NCBI RefSeq assembly: GCF_036924515.1
Contig: NZ_JAZHRR010000001.1
Coordinates: 6,667,001 to 6,731,000 of the forward strand
Length of the DNA stretch: 64,000 nt
From: Bradyrhizobium sp. AZCC 1610
GTDB taxonomy: Bacteria > Pseudomonadota > Alphaproteobacteria > Rhizobiales > Xanthobacteraceae
Reading direction: 5' to 3'
Every line of letters begins with the position of its first letter. Positions within the stretch are counted from its first letter, which is position 1. Made by a program: the position numbers and the translations under genes. Below are positions 1 to 11,784 of the stretch, one piece after another. The notes below the pieces were generated by a model that ran no database searches, was not told the DNA's origin, and worked only from the letters and a program-made list of their open reading frames with translations.

Positions 1-6
1 CGCCCC

Positions 7-1506
7 TCAAATCTTCTGATTATACGCGCCGACCTCCGGATGCGTGCGCAGCACGGAATCCATCGCCTCGAACATGTCGCGCATGCGCGCTTCGCTCACC
101 GGGCTCTCGACCACCACTACCAGCTCCGGCTTGTTGGATGACGCCCGCACCAAGCCCCAGCTTCCGTCTTCGACGGTAACACGCACGCCGTTGACGGTGA
201 CGAGATCGCGAATCTTCTGGCCTGCGACCTTGTCGCCGTTCTTCTGCAACGCTTCGAAATGCTTCACCACGGCGTCGGCCACGCCGTATTTGGTTTCGTC
301 GGCGCAATGCGGCGACATCGTCGGCGACGACCAGGTCTTCGGCAGCGCATCTTTCAGGTCCGCCATCGACTTATCGGAGGCGCGATCGAGCATCTCGCAG
401 ATCGCAATCGCCGAGACCAGGCCATCATCATAGCCACGGCCGAACGGCTTGTTGAAGAAGAAGTGGCCGGATTTTTCGAAACCCGCCAGCGCGCCCATCT
501 CGTTGGTGCGGCGCTTCATGTAGGAATGGCCGGTCTTCCAGTAGGCGGTCTTGGCGCCCTGCTTTTGCAGCACCGGGTCCGTCACGAACAGCCCGGTGGA
601 TTTCACGTCGACCACGAATTGCGCATCCTTGTGGATCGCCGACATGTCCCGCGCCAGCATCACGCCGACCTTGTCGGCGAAGATTTCCTCGCCGGTATTG
701 TCGACCACGCCGCAGCGGTCGCCGTCGCCGTCAAAGCCTAAGCCCACATCGGCCTTATGCTTGAGCACCGCGTCGCGGATCGCGTGCAGCATCTCCATGT
801 CTTCGGGGTTCGGATTGTATTTCGGGAAGGTGTGATCGAGTTCGGTGTCGAGCGGGATCACCTCGCAGCCGATCGCTTCCATCACCTGCGGTGCGAACGC
901 GCCTGCCGTGCCGTTGCCGCAGGCGACCACGACTTTCAGCTTGCGTTTCAGCTTCGGCCGCTTCGTCAGATCCGCTATATAGCGCGCCGGAAAGTCCTCG
1001 TGGAATTGATAGGAGCCGCCGGCCTTGTTGTTGAAATCGGCGTTGAGCACGATTTCCTTCAGCCGCGTCATCTCGTCGGGGCCGAAGGTGAGCGGGCGGT
1101 TGGCGCCCATCTTCACGCCGGTCCAGCCATTGTCGTTATGCGAAGCGGTCACCATCGCGACGCAGGGCACGTCGAGATCGAACTGCGCGAAATAGGCCAT
1201 CGGTGTCACCGCAAGCCCGATGTCGTGCACCTTGCAGCCCGCCGCCATCAGGCCGGAAATCAACGCGTATTTGATCGAGGCCGAATAGCCGCGAAAATCA
1301 TGACCGGTAACGATTTCCTGTTTAACGCCGAGTTCCCTGATCAGCGCGCCGAGCCCCATGCCCAGCGCCTGAACGCCCATCAGGTTGATTTCCTTCTCGA
1401 ACAGCCAGCGCGCGTCGTATTCGCGAAAGCCGGTTGCCTTCACCATCGGCCCGGATTCGTAGGCATAGGTATTGGGAACCAGCACGGATTTGGGCTTCGG
1501 GAACAT
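7..1506 (-). CDS. Phosphomannomutase/phosphoglucomutase
   Basis: An alpha-D-phosphohexomutase of 499 residues, full length for the bacterial PMM/PGM family. It interconverts the 1- and 6-phosphates of mannose or glucose in the cytoplasm and so supplies sugar nucleotides for polysaccharides. The phosphoserine loop TASHN is present (Ser about 122), as are the metal-binding loop GFDGDGDRCG in the middle and a sugar-binding loop FEKSGHFFF further on. The start is the ATG at 1506, preceded by AAGG. UDP-glucose dehydrogenase lies 3.5 kb away on the same strand, so a shared role in surface polysaccharide is plausible but inferred. Substrate preference cannot be read from the sequence. Confidence 0.93.
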   Translation of the reverse strand: MFPKPKSVLVPNTYAYESGPMVKATGFREYDARWLFEKEINLMGVQALGMGLGALIRELGVKQEIVTGHDFRGYSASIKYALISGLMAAGCKVHDIGLAVTPMAYFAQFDLDVPCVAMVTASHNDNGWTGVKMGANRPLTFGPDEMTRLKEIVLNADFNNKAGGSYQFHEDFPARYIADLTKRPKLKRKLKVVVACGNGTAGAFAPQVMEAIGCEVIPLDTELDHTFPKYNPNPEDMEMLHAIRDAVLKHKADVGLGFDGDGDRCGVVDNTGEEIFADKVGVMLARDMSAIHKDAQFVVDVKSTGLFVTDPVLQKQGAKTAYWKTGHSYMKRRTNEMGALAGFEKSGHFFFNKPFGRGYDDGLVSAIAICEMLDRASDKSMADLKDALPKTWSSPTMSPHCADETKYGVADAVVKHFEALQKNGDKVAGQKIRDLVTVNGVRVTVEDGSWGLVRASSNKPELVVVVESPVSEARMRDMFEAMDSVLRTHPEVGAYNQKI

Positions 1507-1628
1507 GGGGCAGCCTTGTCAATAAATTGCGAGGGAACACCGCAGCCATAGCGAATACGCCGGCCCGGCGATAGGCGGGACCGGCGCCTTGTGGCGGCTA
1601 ATTGCGGCGGATTGGTAACCGAGAAACC

Positions 1629-2144
1629 TTACTGTTCCAGCACCATCTTGCCGTTGGCGTATTCAAAACGCTTCAGCTTCGACAGGAACGACAGGCCGAG
1701 CAGGTTTTCCGACAGCGCCTCGTCGGGCAGCACCACGGCGTCGACGTCGCGCACCACGAGGCCACCGAGTTCGATCATGGCAAGCCGGGTGCGGGCGGCC
1801 TTGATGGTGCCGTTGGCGGTGGTGACGGTCGCATTGTAATCGCCGCGCGAGGGACGCAGGCCGAACCGCGCCGCGGACTTCTCGTTCAGCGCCACCAGCG
1901 AAGCGCCGGTGTCGATCATGAAATTGACGCGCTGACCTTCGATGCGGCCGTCAGTCAGGAAATGGCCGCGGGCGTCGCGGGGAATATTGAGGCTGCGGCC
2001 AGAGGCCTGCGCGACCGTTTGGGTGGGAGCTTTTGTCGGCGATGCGCTGGCGGAGGCCGGCGCCGGCGACATCTTGTCCGCCATCTGCGCCATGTAGGTA
2101 CCGAGACCGACGAGAACGGCGGCAACGATCATCAGGTTACGCAT
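1629..2144 (-). CDS. Retropepsin-like clan AA aspartic protease (TIGR02281-type)
   Basis: A 171-residue protein with one N-terminal hydrophobic segment (about residues 3-19), a low-complexity Ala/Ser/Pro linker (about 25-48) and a single retropepsin-like domain. The catalytic motif IDTGAS lies at 77-82, followed by the hydrophobic-Gly motif LLGLSFL near the C-terminus. One DTG motif per chain implies a dimer, as in other retropepsin-like proteases. The anchor suggests a periplasm-facing membrane protein. Substrates of this alphaproteobacterial family are not established. It sits 120 bp upstream of the phosphohexomutase gene on the same strand, with no other functional link visible. Confidence 0.85.
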   Translation of the reverse strand: MRNLMIVAAVLVGLGTYMAQMADKMSPAPASASASPTKAPTQTVAQASGRSLNIPRDARGHFLTDGRIEGQRVNFMIDTGASLVALNEKSAARFGLRPSRGDYNATVTTANGTIKAARTRLAMIELGGLVVRDVDAVVLPDEALSENLLGLSFLSKLKRFEYANGKMVLEQ

Positions 2145-2266
2145 TACGCCACACTCGATTGCCAGACCGCCGATAACATCACGCCTGGGGCCAAGCCGCG
2201 ATTAACAGAGGCGGCCAAGGCTGCCATTTTGACGAAAAGGATGAGTGAAGCGTTAACGCCCGAGAT

Positions 2267-2360
2267 CGTCATACGCGGGCTCGACCCGCGTATCCATCAA
2301 TCTTCAATAAAAGGCTTCCCTGAGGAGGGATGGATTGCCGGGTCAAGCCCGGCAATGACG
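2267..2360. repeat. Palindromic intergenic repeat, family B (copy 1)
   Basis: The two arms, CGTCATACGCGGGCTCGACC and the reverse complement of GGTCAAGCCCGGCAATGACG, form an imperfect inverted repeat around a short variable centre. Related copies occur at 4863-4953 and 11678-11779. It lies between convergent or tandem genes, as REP-like elements do. Confidence 0.8.
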
Positions 2361-2371
2361 GCTCTGCGCCC

Positions 2372-4849
<2,478 letters not shown>

Positions 4850-4862
4850 GGTCTCACCAACT

Positions 4863-4953
4863 CGTCATGCCCGGGCTTGTCCCGGGCATCCACGTCTTTT
4901 TGGTGCGGTTACAAAACAAGACGTGGATGGCCGGGACAAGCCCGGCCATGACG
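4863..4953. repeat. Palindromic intergenic repeat, family B (copy 2)
   Basis: CGTCATGCCCGGGCTTGTCC and its near-perfect inverse GGACAAGCCCGGCCATGACG flank an inner ACGT-rich pair (ACGTCTT/AAGACGT). It has the same architecture as the copies at 2267 and 11678, and fills the gap between hrpB and the UDP-glucose dehydrogenase gene. Confidence 0.8.
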
Positions 4954-4977
4954 AACTCCTGACGCCGCGTCGGCGCA

Positions 4978-6297
4978 TCAAGTTCTCGGGCCAGCCGCCC
5001 GGCCGACGCTGTCATAAGTGAAGCCATGGGCGGCCATGTCTTCGGATCGATAGATATTACGCAAATCCACCACGACGGGCTGCGCCATCTCGCTCTTGAT
5101 TCGCTCCCAGTCGAGCGCGCGGTATTGTACCCACTCGGTGACGATCACCATGGCGTCCGCCCCCTTCACGCACTCATACGGGTCGTCGCAATATTCGATG
5201 TCGGGCAATTCCTTGCGCGCCTGCTCCATGCCAACCGGATCGTGCGCGCGTACCTTGGCGCCCATGTCGAGCAGGCCGGTGATCAAAGGAATCGACGGCG
5301 CCTCGCGCATGTCGTCGGTATCCGGCTTGAAGGTGAGGCCGAGCACCGCCACGGTCTTGCCGCGCAGGCTACCGCCCGCCGCGTTGGAAACTTTTCGTGC
5401 CATCGCGCGCTTGCGGTTGTCGTTGACACCAAGCACCGCCTCGACGATGCGCAACTGCACATCGTGATCGAGCGCGACCTTGACCAGCGCGCGGATGTCC
5501 TTGGGAAAACAGGAGCCGCCAAAACCCGGGCCGGCGTGCAGGAATTTGGTGCCGATGCGGTTGTCGAGCCCGATGCCGCGCGCGACCTCCTGTACGTCGG
5601 CGCCGACTTTTTCGGAAAGATCCGCCATCTCGTTGATGAAGGTGATCTTGGTGGCGAGGAACGCATTCGCCGCGTATTTGATCAGTTCAGCGGTGCGCCG
5701 CGCGGTGAACATCAGCGGCGCCTGGTTGAGCGACAGCGGCCGGTAGACGTCTCCGAGCACCTTGCGCCCACGCTCGTCATCGGTACCGACCACGATGCGA
5801 TCGGGGAATTTGAAGTCGCGGATCGCAGCGCCCTCGCGCAGGAATTCCGGATTGGACGCAACCACGACGTCAGCCGATGGGTTGGCCTCAACGATCAGCC
5901 GCTCGACCTCATCGCCGGTGCCGACCGGCACGGTCGATTTTGTCACCACCACCGTGAAGCCGGACAGCGCGGCTGCGATCTCGCGCGCGGCGCTGTAGAC
6001 GTAAGTGAGGTCGGCATGGCCGTCGCCGCGCCGCGACGGGGTGCCGACCGCGATGAACACCGCGTCGGCTTCCGCGACCGGCGCGGTCAGGTCGGTGGTG
6101 AAATCCAGCCGCTTGGCCTTGACGTTGGACGCCACCAGGGCGTCGAGCCCGGGTTCGAAGATCGGGATTTCGCCTCTGCGCAGGGCTTCGATCTTGCCGG
6201 CATCCTTGTCCACGCAGGTGACATGGTGGCCGAAATCCGCAAAGCAGGCGCCGGATACCAGCCCCACATAGCCAGTGCCAATCATGGCGATTCGCAT
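4978..6297 (-). CDS. ugd: UDP-glucose 6-dehydrogenase
   Basis: Oxidises UDP-glucose to UDP-glucuronate with two NAD+, in the cytoplasm, for exopolysaccharide or lipid modification. It is 439 residues, normal for the family. The N-terminal NAD-binding fingerprint is MIGTGYVGLVSGACFADFG (from about residue 5). The catalytic-cysteine motif PGFGGSCFPKD is in the centre, and the C-terminal UDP-binding domain includes VLGLTFKPDTDDMREAPS. The ATG at 6297 opens the conserved N-terminus (MRIAMIGTGYVG). The acyltransferase gene is divergent from it across about 180 bp. Confidence 0.96.
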   Translation of the reverse strand: MRIAMIGTGYVGLVSGACFADFGHHVTCVDKDAGKIEALRRGEIPIFEPGLDALVASNVKAKRLDFTTDLTAPVAEADAVFIAVGTPSRRGDGHADLTYVYSAAREIAAALSGFTVVVTKSTVPVGTGDEVERLIVEANPSADVVVASNPEFLREGAAIRDFKFPDRIVVGTDDERGRKVLGDVYRPLSLNQAPLMFTARRTAELIKYAANAFLATKITFINEMADLSEKVGADVQEVARGIGLDNRIGTKFLHAGPGFGGSCFPKDIRALVKVALDHDVQLRIVEAVLGVNDNRKRAMARKVSNAAGGSLRGKTVAVLGLTFKPDTDDMREAPSIPLITGLLDMGAKVRAHDPVGMEQARKELPDIEYCDDPYECVKGADAMVIVTEWVQYRALDWERIKSEMAQPVVVDLRNIYRSEDMAAHGFTYDSVGRAAGPRT

Positions 6298-6476
6298 GAA
6301 ACAATCCGTATTTGATGGTTAACGCTAATCCCGATTTTGCGGGCGTCTTAGAGCATTTTTCAGCAAAGGGGAAACCGGAAAAAGCGCTCGATACCGGCAT
6401 GTCCTTTGTATGGATAAAGGAGAAAGCAACGGATCGGGCCGAAGATGCGGCCGCGTCGCACCGAAGAGGGACACCG

Positions 6477-7529
6477 ATGACCTTAAACGGCACATCCGCC
6501 AGACCTGAGCGCTCCACCCGTATCGACTGGGTGGACTATGCCAAGGGCATCTGCATCGTCATGGTGGTCATGATGCATTCGGTGCTGGGCGTGGAAAAGG
6601 CGGCCGGCGAGACCGGTTTCATGCATGCGTTCGTCATGTTCGCCCAGCCGTTCCGGATGCCGGATTTCTTCCTGATTTCAGGCCTTTTTCTCGCCGTCGT
6701 GATCGACCGCGACTGGCGCACCTATCTCGACCGCAAAGTCCTGCACTTCGCCTATTTCTATGTGCTGTGGATGACGATCCAGTTTGGCTTCAAGGCGCCG
6801 GGCTTCGCTGCCGAAAGCGGCTGGCGTCATATCGGCTTGCTGTATCTGGAATCCTTCATCGAGCCGTTCGGCACGCTGTGGTTCATTTATCTGCTGCCGA
6901 TTTTCTTCGTCGTCACAAAATTGTCACGCGGCATCCCCTCCATGGCGGTCTGGCTCGTCGCCGCAGCGCTGGAGACCGCGCATGTCGTGACCGGCTGGAC
7001 GGTGATCGACGAATTCTGCGCGCACTTCGTCTATTTCTATTCCGGCTATCTGTTGGCCTCTTACGTGTTCGCGCTGTCGGATCGTTCACGGGAGAAGCCC
7101 GCGCTGGCGCTGGCCGGACTGGCGCTGTGGACGTTCGTCAATAGCGGCCTCGTGATGTCGGGCTTCAGCGATTGGCCGCTGGTCTCGCTGGCGCTCGGCT
7201 TCGCCGGGGCCGGCGCCATCATCGTGATGGGCACGCTGCTGGCGCGCATGCACTGGCTCAATTTCCTGCGTTATTGCGGCGAGCATTCCATCGTCATCTA
7301 TCTCGCGTTCTTCCTGCCGATGGCGGTGACCCGAACGCTGCTGCTGAAGACCGGCCTGATCGCCGATATCGGGACGATCTCCCTGATCGTGACCGTTGCC
7401 GGCGTCGCGGGCGCGGTGGTGATCTGGCGGCTGGCGCTGGCGCTGCGCGCCGACTTCCTGTTCGAGCGCCCCGACGCATTCTGGATCGCGCCGAAAAAGG
7501 CTGCGCCTGCGTTGCAGCCGGCGGAGTAG
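6477..7529 (+). CDS. Acyltransferase family 3 membrane protein
   Basis: A 350-residue integral membrane O-acyltransferase of the OafA/NodX/OpgC type. It opens with the family motif RIDWVDYAKGICIVMVVMMH, whose His is the presumed catalytic residue, followed by about ten hydrophobic helices. Such proteins acylate surface or secreted carbohydrates, or succinylate glucans; the acceptor here is unknown. The ATG at 6477 was chosen because GAAGAGGG stands about 8 bp upstream; the reading frame stays open back to 6312, but that part resembles intergenic DNA. It is divergent from ugd, which fits an envelope-sugar role. Confidence 0.85.
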   Translation: MTLNGTSARPERSTRIDWVDYAKGICIVMVVMMHSVLGVEKAAGETGFMHAFVMFAQPFRMPDFFLISGLFLAVVIDRDWRTYLDRKVLHFAYFYVLWMTIQFGFKAPGFAAESGWRHIGLLYLESFIEPFGTLWFIYLLPIFFVVTKLSRGIPSMAVWLVAAALETAHVVTGWTVIDEFCAHFVYFYSGYLLASYVFALSDRSREKPALALAGLALWTFVNSGLVMSGFSDWPLVSLALGFAGAGAIIVMGTLLARMHWLNFLRYCGEHSIVIYLAFFLPMAVTRTLLLKTGLIADIGTISLIVTVAGVAGAVVIWRLALALRADFLFERPDAFWIAPKKAAPALQPAE

Positions 7530-7541
7530 GTTGTTGGTCCT

Positions 7542-7629
7542 GTAGCCCGGATGGAGCGCAGCGCAATCCGGGTTTGAACGCGCTGGCTCGCAGAAGCCCC
7601 CGGATTGCGCTGCGCTCCATCCGGGCTAC
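7542..7629. repeat. Palindromic intergenic repeat, family A (copy 1)
   Basis: The arms GTAGCCCGGATGGAGCGCAG and CTGCGCTCCATCCGGGCTAC are perfect inverse complements around a variable centre, giving a long cruciform-capable element. Other copies are at 14276, 41648 and 50222. It is placed just after the acyltransferase stop and could act as a transcript end. Confidence 0.85.
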
Positions 7630-7727
7630 GATTCTTGGCTGGGACGACGGCAATTTGGCTGTGCGGTAGCGACCAAAATCCACCTCCCAAGGCTGTCAAT
7701 CCGCGCAAAAATCCCTAAATTTCGGCC

Positions 7728-10700
7728 ATGCCGAAATCAGCCCCCAAAGCCGCCGCGAAACCCGCTCCCGCCGCCAAAGCCCCGGCCAAGGCAGAAACCA
7801 AGGCGCCCGCCAAACAACCCGCCAAGGGCGACCATGTCTTTCTGGTCGACGGTTCCGGCTACATTTTCCGCGCCTATCACGCGTTGCCGCCGCTGAACCG
7901 CAGATCCGACGGGCTGCAGGTCAATGCCGTGCTCGGCTTCTGCAACATGCTGTGGAAGCTGTTGCGCGAGATGCCCGAGGATAACCGGCCGACGCATCTG
8001 GCGGTCGTGTTCGACAAGTCGGAAATCACGTTCCGCAACAAGCTCTACCCCGATTACAAGGCGCACCGGGCAGCGGCGCCGGACGATCTGATCCCGCAAT
8101 TTGCACTGATCCGCGAGGCGGTGCGCGCGTTTGACCTGCCCTGCCTGGAACAGGTCGGCTTCGAGGCCGACGATCTGATCGCGACCTATGTCCGCATCGC
8201 CTGCGAGCGCGGGGCTTCTGCCACCATCGTGTCGTCGGACAAGGACCTGATGCAGCTCGTGACCGATTGCGTCACCATGTACGACACCATGAAGGATCGC
8301 CGTATCGGTATTCCGGAGGTGATCGAAAAGTTCGGCGTGCCGCCGGAGAAGGTGGTCGAGGTGCAGGCGCTGGCCGGCGACTCCACCGATAATGTTCCCG
8401 GCGTGCCCGGCATCGGCGTGAAGACCGCCGCGCAATTGATCATCGAGTATGGCGATCTGGAACAACTGTTGTTCCGCGCCGGCGAGATCAAGCAGCCGAA
8501 GCGGCGCGAGGCCCTGATCGAGAACGCCGAGAAGGCGCGGATTTCGCGGCAACTGGTGCTGCTCGACGACAAGGTCGATCTCGAAGTACCGCTCGAGGAC
8601 CTCGCCGTGCACGAGCCGGATGCACGCAAGCTGATCGCCTTCCTCAAGGCGATGGAATTCTCCACCCTCACCCGCCGCGTCGCCGAATATTCGCAGATCG
8701 ATCCGGCCGACATCGAGCCGGATGCGGGCAACAAGAGCGGCGCGAGCGTTTTCGCGGTGCCGCCCTCCGGCAAGAAGCCGGAAGGCTATTCCGAGGGAGC
8801 GACGCTGTTCGATGCCCCCGGCCCCTCTTCCGCCGCGCCCGCGAGCAAGGGAGCGGTCGCGCCGGGCAAAGGAGCCGACAAGCAGGACAAGGCCGCCAGC
8901 CACAAGGGAGCGCCGATCTCGCTCGCCGCGGCGCGCGCCGAAGCCGCGCGAAAACTGCCGGTCGACCGCAGCAAGTACCAGACCATCCGCAACCTGAATG
9001 AACTCAAAGCCTGGATCGCACGCGCCTACGATGCCGGCACTTTCGCGATCGACGCCAAGGCGAGCTCCGACAATCCGATGCAAGCCGACATCTGCGGCAT
9101 CGCGCTGGCGCTGGCACCGAACGATGCCTGCTATGTGCCCCTCACCCACAAGCAATCCGGCGGCGGTGCCGGCCTGTTCGACGCCGGCCTCGCGCCCGAC
9201 CAGATCAAGGCCACTGAGGCGCTGACGGCGTTGAAGCCATTGCTGGAATCATCAGGCATTCTCAAGATCGGCTTCGACATCAAGTTCAACGCCGTGATGC
9301 TGGCGCAGCACGGTGTCACCCTGCGCAATATCGACGACGCGCAATTGATGTCGTATGCGCTCGACGCCGGACGCAACTCGCATGCGCTGGAGTCGCTCGC
9401 CGAACGCTGGTTCGGCCATGCCGTCGTCAGCTATAGCGAGCTTATCGGCAACGGCAAGAACAAGCTCACATTCGATCAGGTCGCGATCGACAGGGCGACC
9501 GCCTACTCGGCTGAAAGCGCCGACGTAATCCTGCGGCTGCATCGCGTGCTCAAGCCGCGGCTCGCCGCCGAACACATGATGACGGTCTATGAGACGCTGG
9601 AGCGGCCGCTGGTCAGCGTGCTGGCGCGGATGGAGCGGCGCGGCATTTCGATCGACCGGCAGGTGCTGGCGCGGCTGTCGGGCGAGTTCGCCCAGACCGC
9701 GGCCCGCGTCGAAGCCGAGCTTCAGGAGATCGCGGGCGAGCCGATCAATGTCGGCAGCCCCAAGCAGATCGGAGACATCCTCTTCGGCAAGATGGGCATA
9801 ACCGGAGGTACCAAGACCAAGACCGGCGCGTGGTCGACCTCGGCGCAGATCCTCGACGAACTCGCCGAACAGGGCCACGAATTTCCGAAGAAGATCCTGG
9901 AATGGCGGCAAGTGTCGAAGCTGAAGTCGACCTACACCGACGCACTCCCTCAATATGTCCATCCGCAGACCCACCGCGTCCACACCACCTACGCGCTGGC
10001 AGCGACCACCACGGGACGGCTGTCATCGAACGAGCCGAACCTGCAGAACATCCCGGTGCGTACCGAGGACGGCCGAAAAATCCGCCGCGCCTTTATCGCG
10101 ACGCCCGGCCACAAGCTGGTGTCGGCGGATTATTCGCAGATCGAATTGCGGCTGCTGGCCGAGATTGCCGATATCCCGGTGCTGAAGCAGGCGTTCCGCG
10201 ACGGGCTCGACATTCACGCCATGACGGCGTCCGAGATGTTCGGCGTGCCGATCAAGGACATGCCGGGCGAGGTGCGCCGCCGCGCGAAAGCGATCAATTT
10301 CGGCATCATCTACGGCATCTCGGCGTTCGGGCTTGCGAACCAGCTCGGCATCGCCCGCGAGGAAGCTTCCGCCTACATCAAGAAGTATTTCGAGCGCTTT
10401 CCGGGCATCCGCGCCTATATGGACGAGACGCGGGATTTCTGCCGCACCAACGGCTATGTCACGACGCTGTTCGGGCGGAAGATGTACTACCCGGACATCA
10501 AGGCCTCCAACGCGTCGGTCCGCTCCTTTAACGAGCGCGCCGCGATCAACGCGCGCCTGCAAGGCACCGCCGCCGACATCATCCGCCGCGCCATGATTCG
10601 CATGGAAGATGCGCTGGCGGAAAAGAAACTATCGGCGCAGATGCTGCTGCAGGTGCATGACGAACTGATCTTCGAGGTGCCCGACGACGAGGTAGCGGCG

Positions 10701-10814
10701 ACGTTGCCGGTGGTGCAGCACGTGATGCAGGACGCGCCGTTCCCGGCGGTGGTGCTGTCGCTGCCATTGCAGGTGGATGCGCGGGCGGCGAATAACTGGG
10801 ACGAGGCGCATTGA
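7728..10814 (+). CDS. polA: DNA polymerase I (predicted proofreading-defective)
   Basis: A 1028-residue family A polymerase for Okazaki-fragment maturation and repair. An Ala/Lys/Pro-rich extension (1-33) precedes the 5'-nuclease domain (about 35-320; DGSGYIFRAYHALP, EADDLIATY, SSDKDLMQLV). A low-complexity linker (about 330-410) leads to the 3'-5' exonuclease-like domain (about 415-610) and the polymerase domain (about 615-1028; DYSQIELRLLAE at 801, RRAKAINFGIIYG at 851, QVHDEL at 975). Polymerase and 5'-nuclease motifs are intact. In the exonuclease domain, Exo I reads IDAK (Glu to Lys444), Exo II reads DIKFN (Asp to Asn521) and Exo III reads YSAES (Asp to Ser597), so proofreading is probably lost. 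The ATG at 7728 is the only reasonable start. Confidence 0.96.
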   Translation: MPKSAPKAAAKPAPAAKAPAKAETKAPAKQPAKGDHVFLVDGSGYIFRAYHALPPLNRRSDGLQVNAVLGFCNMLWKLLREMPEDNRPTHLAVVFDKSEITFRNKLYPDYKAHRAAAPDDLIPQFALIREAVRAFDLPCLEQVGFEADDLIATYVRIACERGASATIVSSDKDLMQLVTDCVTMYDTMKDRRIGIPEVIEKFGVPPEKVVEVQALAGDSTDNVPGVPGIGVKTAAQLIIEYGDLEQLLFRAGEIKQPKRREALIENAEKARISRQLVLLDDKVDLEVPLEDLAVHEPDARKLIAFLKAMEFSTLTRRVAEYSQIDPADIEPDAGNKSGASVFAVPPSGKKPEGYSEGATLFDAPGPSSAAPASKGAVAPGKGADKQDKAASHKGAPISLAAARAEAARKLPVDRSKYQTIRNLNELKAWIARAYDAGTFAIDAKASSDNPMQADICGIALALAPNDACYVPLTHKQSGGGAGLFDAGLAPDQIKATEALTALKPLLESSGILKIGFDIKFNAVMLAQHGVTLRNIDDAQLMSYALDAGRNSHALESLAERWFGHAVVSYSELIGNGKNKLTFDQVAIDRATAYSAESADVILRLHRVLKPRLAAEHMMTVYETLERPLVSVLARMERRGISIDRQVLARLSGEFAQTAARVEAELQEIAGEPINVGSPKQIGDILFGKMGITGGTKTKTGAWSTSAQILDELAEQGHEFPKKILEWRQVSKLKSTYTDALPQYVHPQTHRVHTTYALAATTTGRLSSNEPNLQNIPVRTEDGRKIRRAFIATPGHKLVSADYSQIELRLLAEIADIPVLKQAFRDGLDIHAMTASEMFGVPIKDMPGEVRRRAKAINFGIIYGISAFGLANQLGIAREEASAYIKKYFERFPGIRAYMDETRDFCRTNGYVTTLFGRKMYYPDIKASNASVRSFNERAAINARLQGTAADIIRRAMIRMEDALAEKKLSAQMLLQVHDELIFEVPDDEVAATLPVVQHVMQDAPFPAVVLSLPLQVDARAANNWDEAH

Positions 10815-10825
10815 ATAGATGCGTT

Positions 10826-10932
10826 CCCCGGATGCAGCGCAGCACGAAGTGATGCGCTGCTGGTCCGGGGTCCACTGGGTCCCGGCTCTGCGTCGCGTCA
10901 TTTCATGCCGCGCCGCGTCCGGGACACGCGAT
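10826..10932. repeat. Palindromic intergenic repeat after polA
   Basis: Nested inverted repeats: CCCCGGATGCAGCGCAGCAC pairs with GTGATGCGCTGCTGGTCCGG, and GGGTCCCGGCTCTGCG pairs more loosely with GCCGCGTCCGGGAC. This is a different sequence from families A-D but the same kind of intergenic palindrome. It fills most of the polA-lysE gap. Confidence 0.6.
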
Positions 10933-11033
10933 ATCTGCATTGCTCCGAACCATAGTCGCTCCATATCGGTGCAATTGCGCAATGGAATCGCTGTGTGTCG
11001 CGCGTTAGAAAGTGGTCATCTCGCGAGTCTCCC

Positions 11034-11669
11034 ATGCCCCATTTTTCCGTCTTGCTCGGTTTCGCGCTGGTCTCGCTCGGCATGGTGCTGACGCCGGGGC
11101 CGAACATGATTTACCTGATCTCGCGTTCGATCACGCAAGGGCCTGCGGCGGGGATCGTGTCGCTCGGCGGCGTTGCGCTCGGGTTCGTGTTCTACATGCT
11201 GTGCGCGGCGTTCGGCATCACCGCGCTGTTGTTTGCCGTGCCCTACGCCTACGACGCGCTGCGGTTTGCGGGGGCCGCCTACCTGCTGTGGCTGGCCTGG
11301 CAGGCGATCAAGCCCAATGGCCGCTCGCCGTTTCAGGTGAAGGAGCTCGCGGTCGACGGCCCGCGCAAATTGTTCGCGATGGGGTTCGTCACCAATCTGC
11401 TCAATCCGAAAATCGCGATGCTGTATCTGGCGCTGTTGCCGCAGTTCATCGATCCCACGGTGGGCAGCGTGCTGACGCAGTCGCTGGCGCTGGGTGCGAT
11501 CCAGATCGTCATCAGCGTCAGCGTCAACGCGATGATTGCGCTCGCCGCCGGATCGATCGCGCGCTTTCTCGGCACACGGCCGGGCTGGCTGTTGCTGCAG
11601 CGCTGGCTGATGGGAACAGTGCTGGCGGGGCTTGCGGTAAAGATGGCGTTCGAGGCGAAGCGGGCGTAG
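11034..11669 (+). CDS. LysE/RhtB family amino-acid exporter
   Basis: A 211-residue inner-membrane protein with about six hydrophobic helices, typical of LysE/RhtB exporters. The family signature MVLTPGPNMIYLISRSITQG is near the N-terminus, and a conserved GFVTNLLNPKIAMLYLALLP segment follows the cytoplasmic loop. Members export lysine, threonine, homoserine lactone or related solutes; the cargo here is unknown. The ATG at 11034 (MPHFSVLLGF) was chosen over an in-frame upstream start at 10995 because it opens directly on the first membrane helix, as in the family. It is single and not in an operon. Confidence 0.88.
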   Translation: MPHFSVLLGFALVSLGMVLTPGPNMIYLISRSITQGPAAGIVSLGGVALGFVFYMLCAAFGITALLFAVPYAYDALRFAGAAYLLWLAWQAIKPNGRSPFQVKELAVDGPRKLFAMGFVTNLLNPKIAMLYLALLPQFIDPTVGSVLTQSLALGAIQIVISVSVNAMIALAAGSIARFLGTRPGWLLLQRWLMGTVLAGLAVKMAFEAKRA

Positions 11670-11677
11670 CGCTCGCT

Positions 11678-11779
11678 CGTCATGCGCGGGCTTGACCCGC
11701 GCATCCATCGTCTGCGGCAGCAGACGGAAAGAAATTTCTGCGAAGAAGATGGCTTGCCGGGTCAAGCCCGGCAATGACG
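11678..11779. repeat. Palindromic intergenic repeat, family B (copy 3)
   Basis: CGTCATGCGCGGGCTTGACC pairs with GGTCAAGCCCGGCAATGACG. It fills the gap between the convergent lysE-type and GST genes, where it may serve as a bidirectional transcript end. Confidence 0.8.
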
Positions 11780-11784
11780 ATGGC

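Noticed and set aside
7737..9155. 472-codon frame on the - strand inside polA
   Set aside because: Antisense shadow; the protein is Gly/His/Arg-rich with no recognisable domain, and PolA is clearly the gene.
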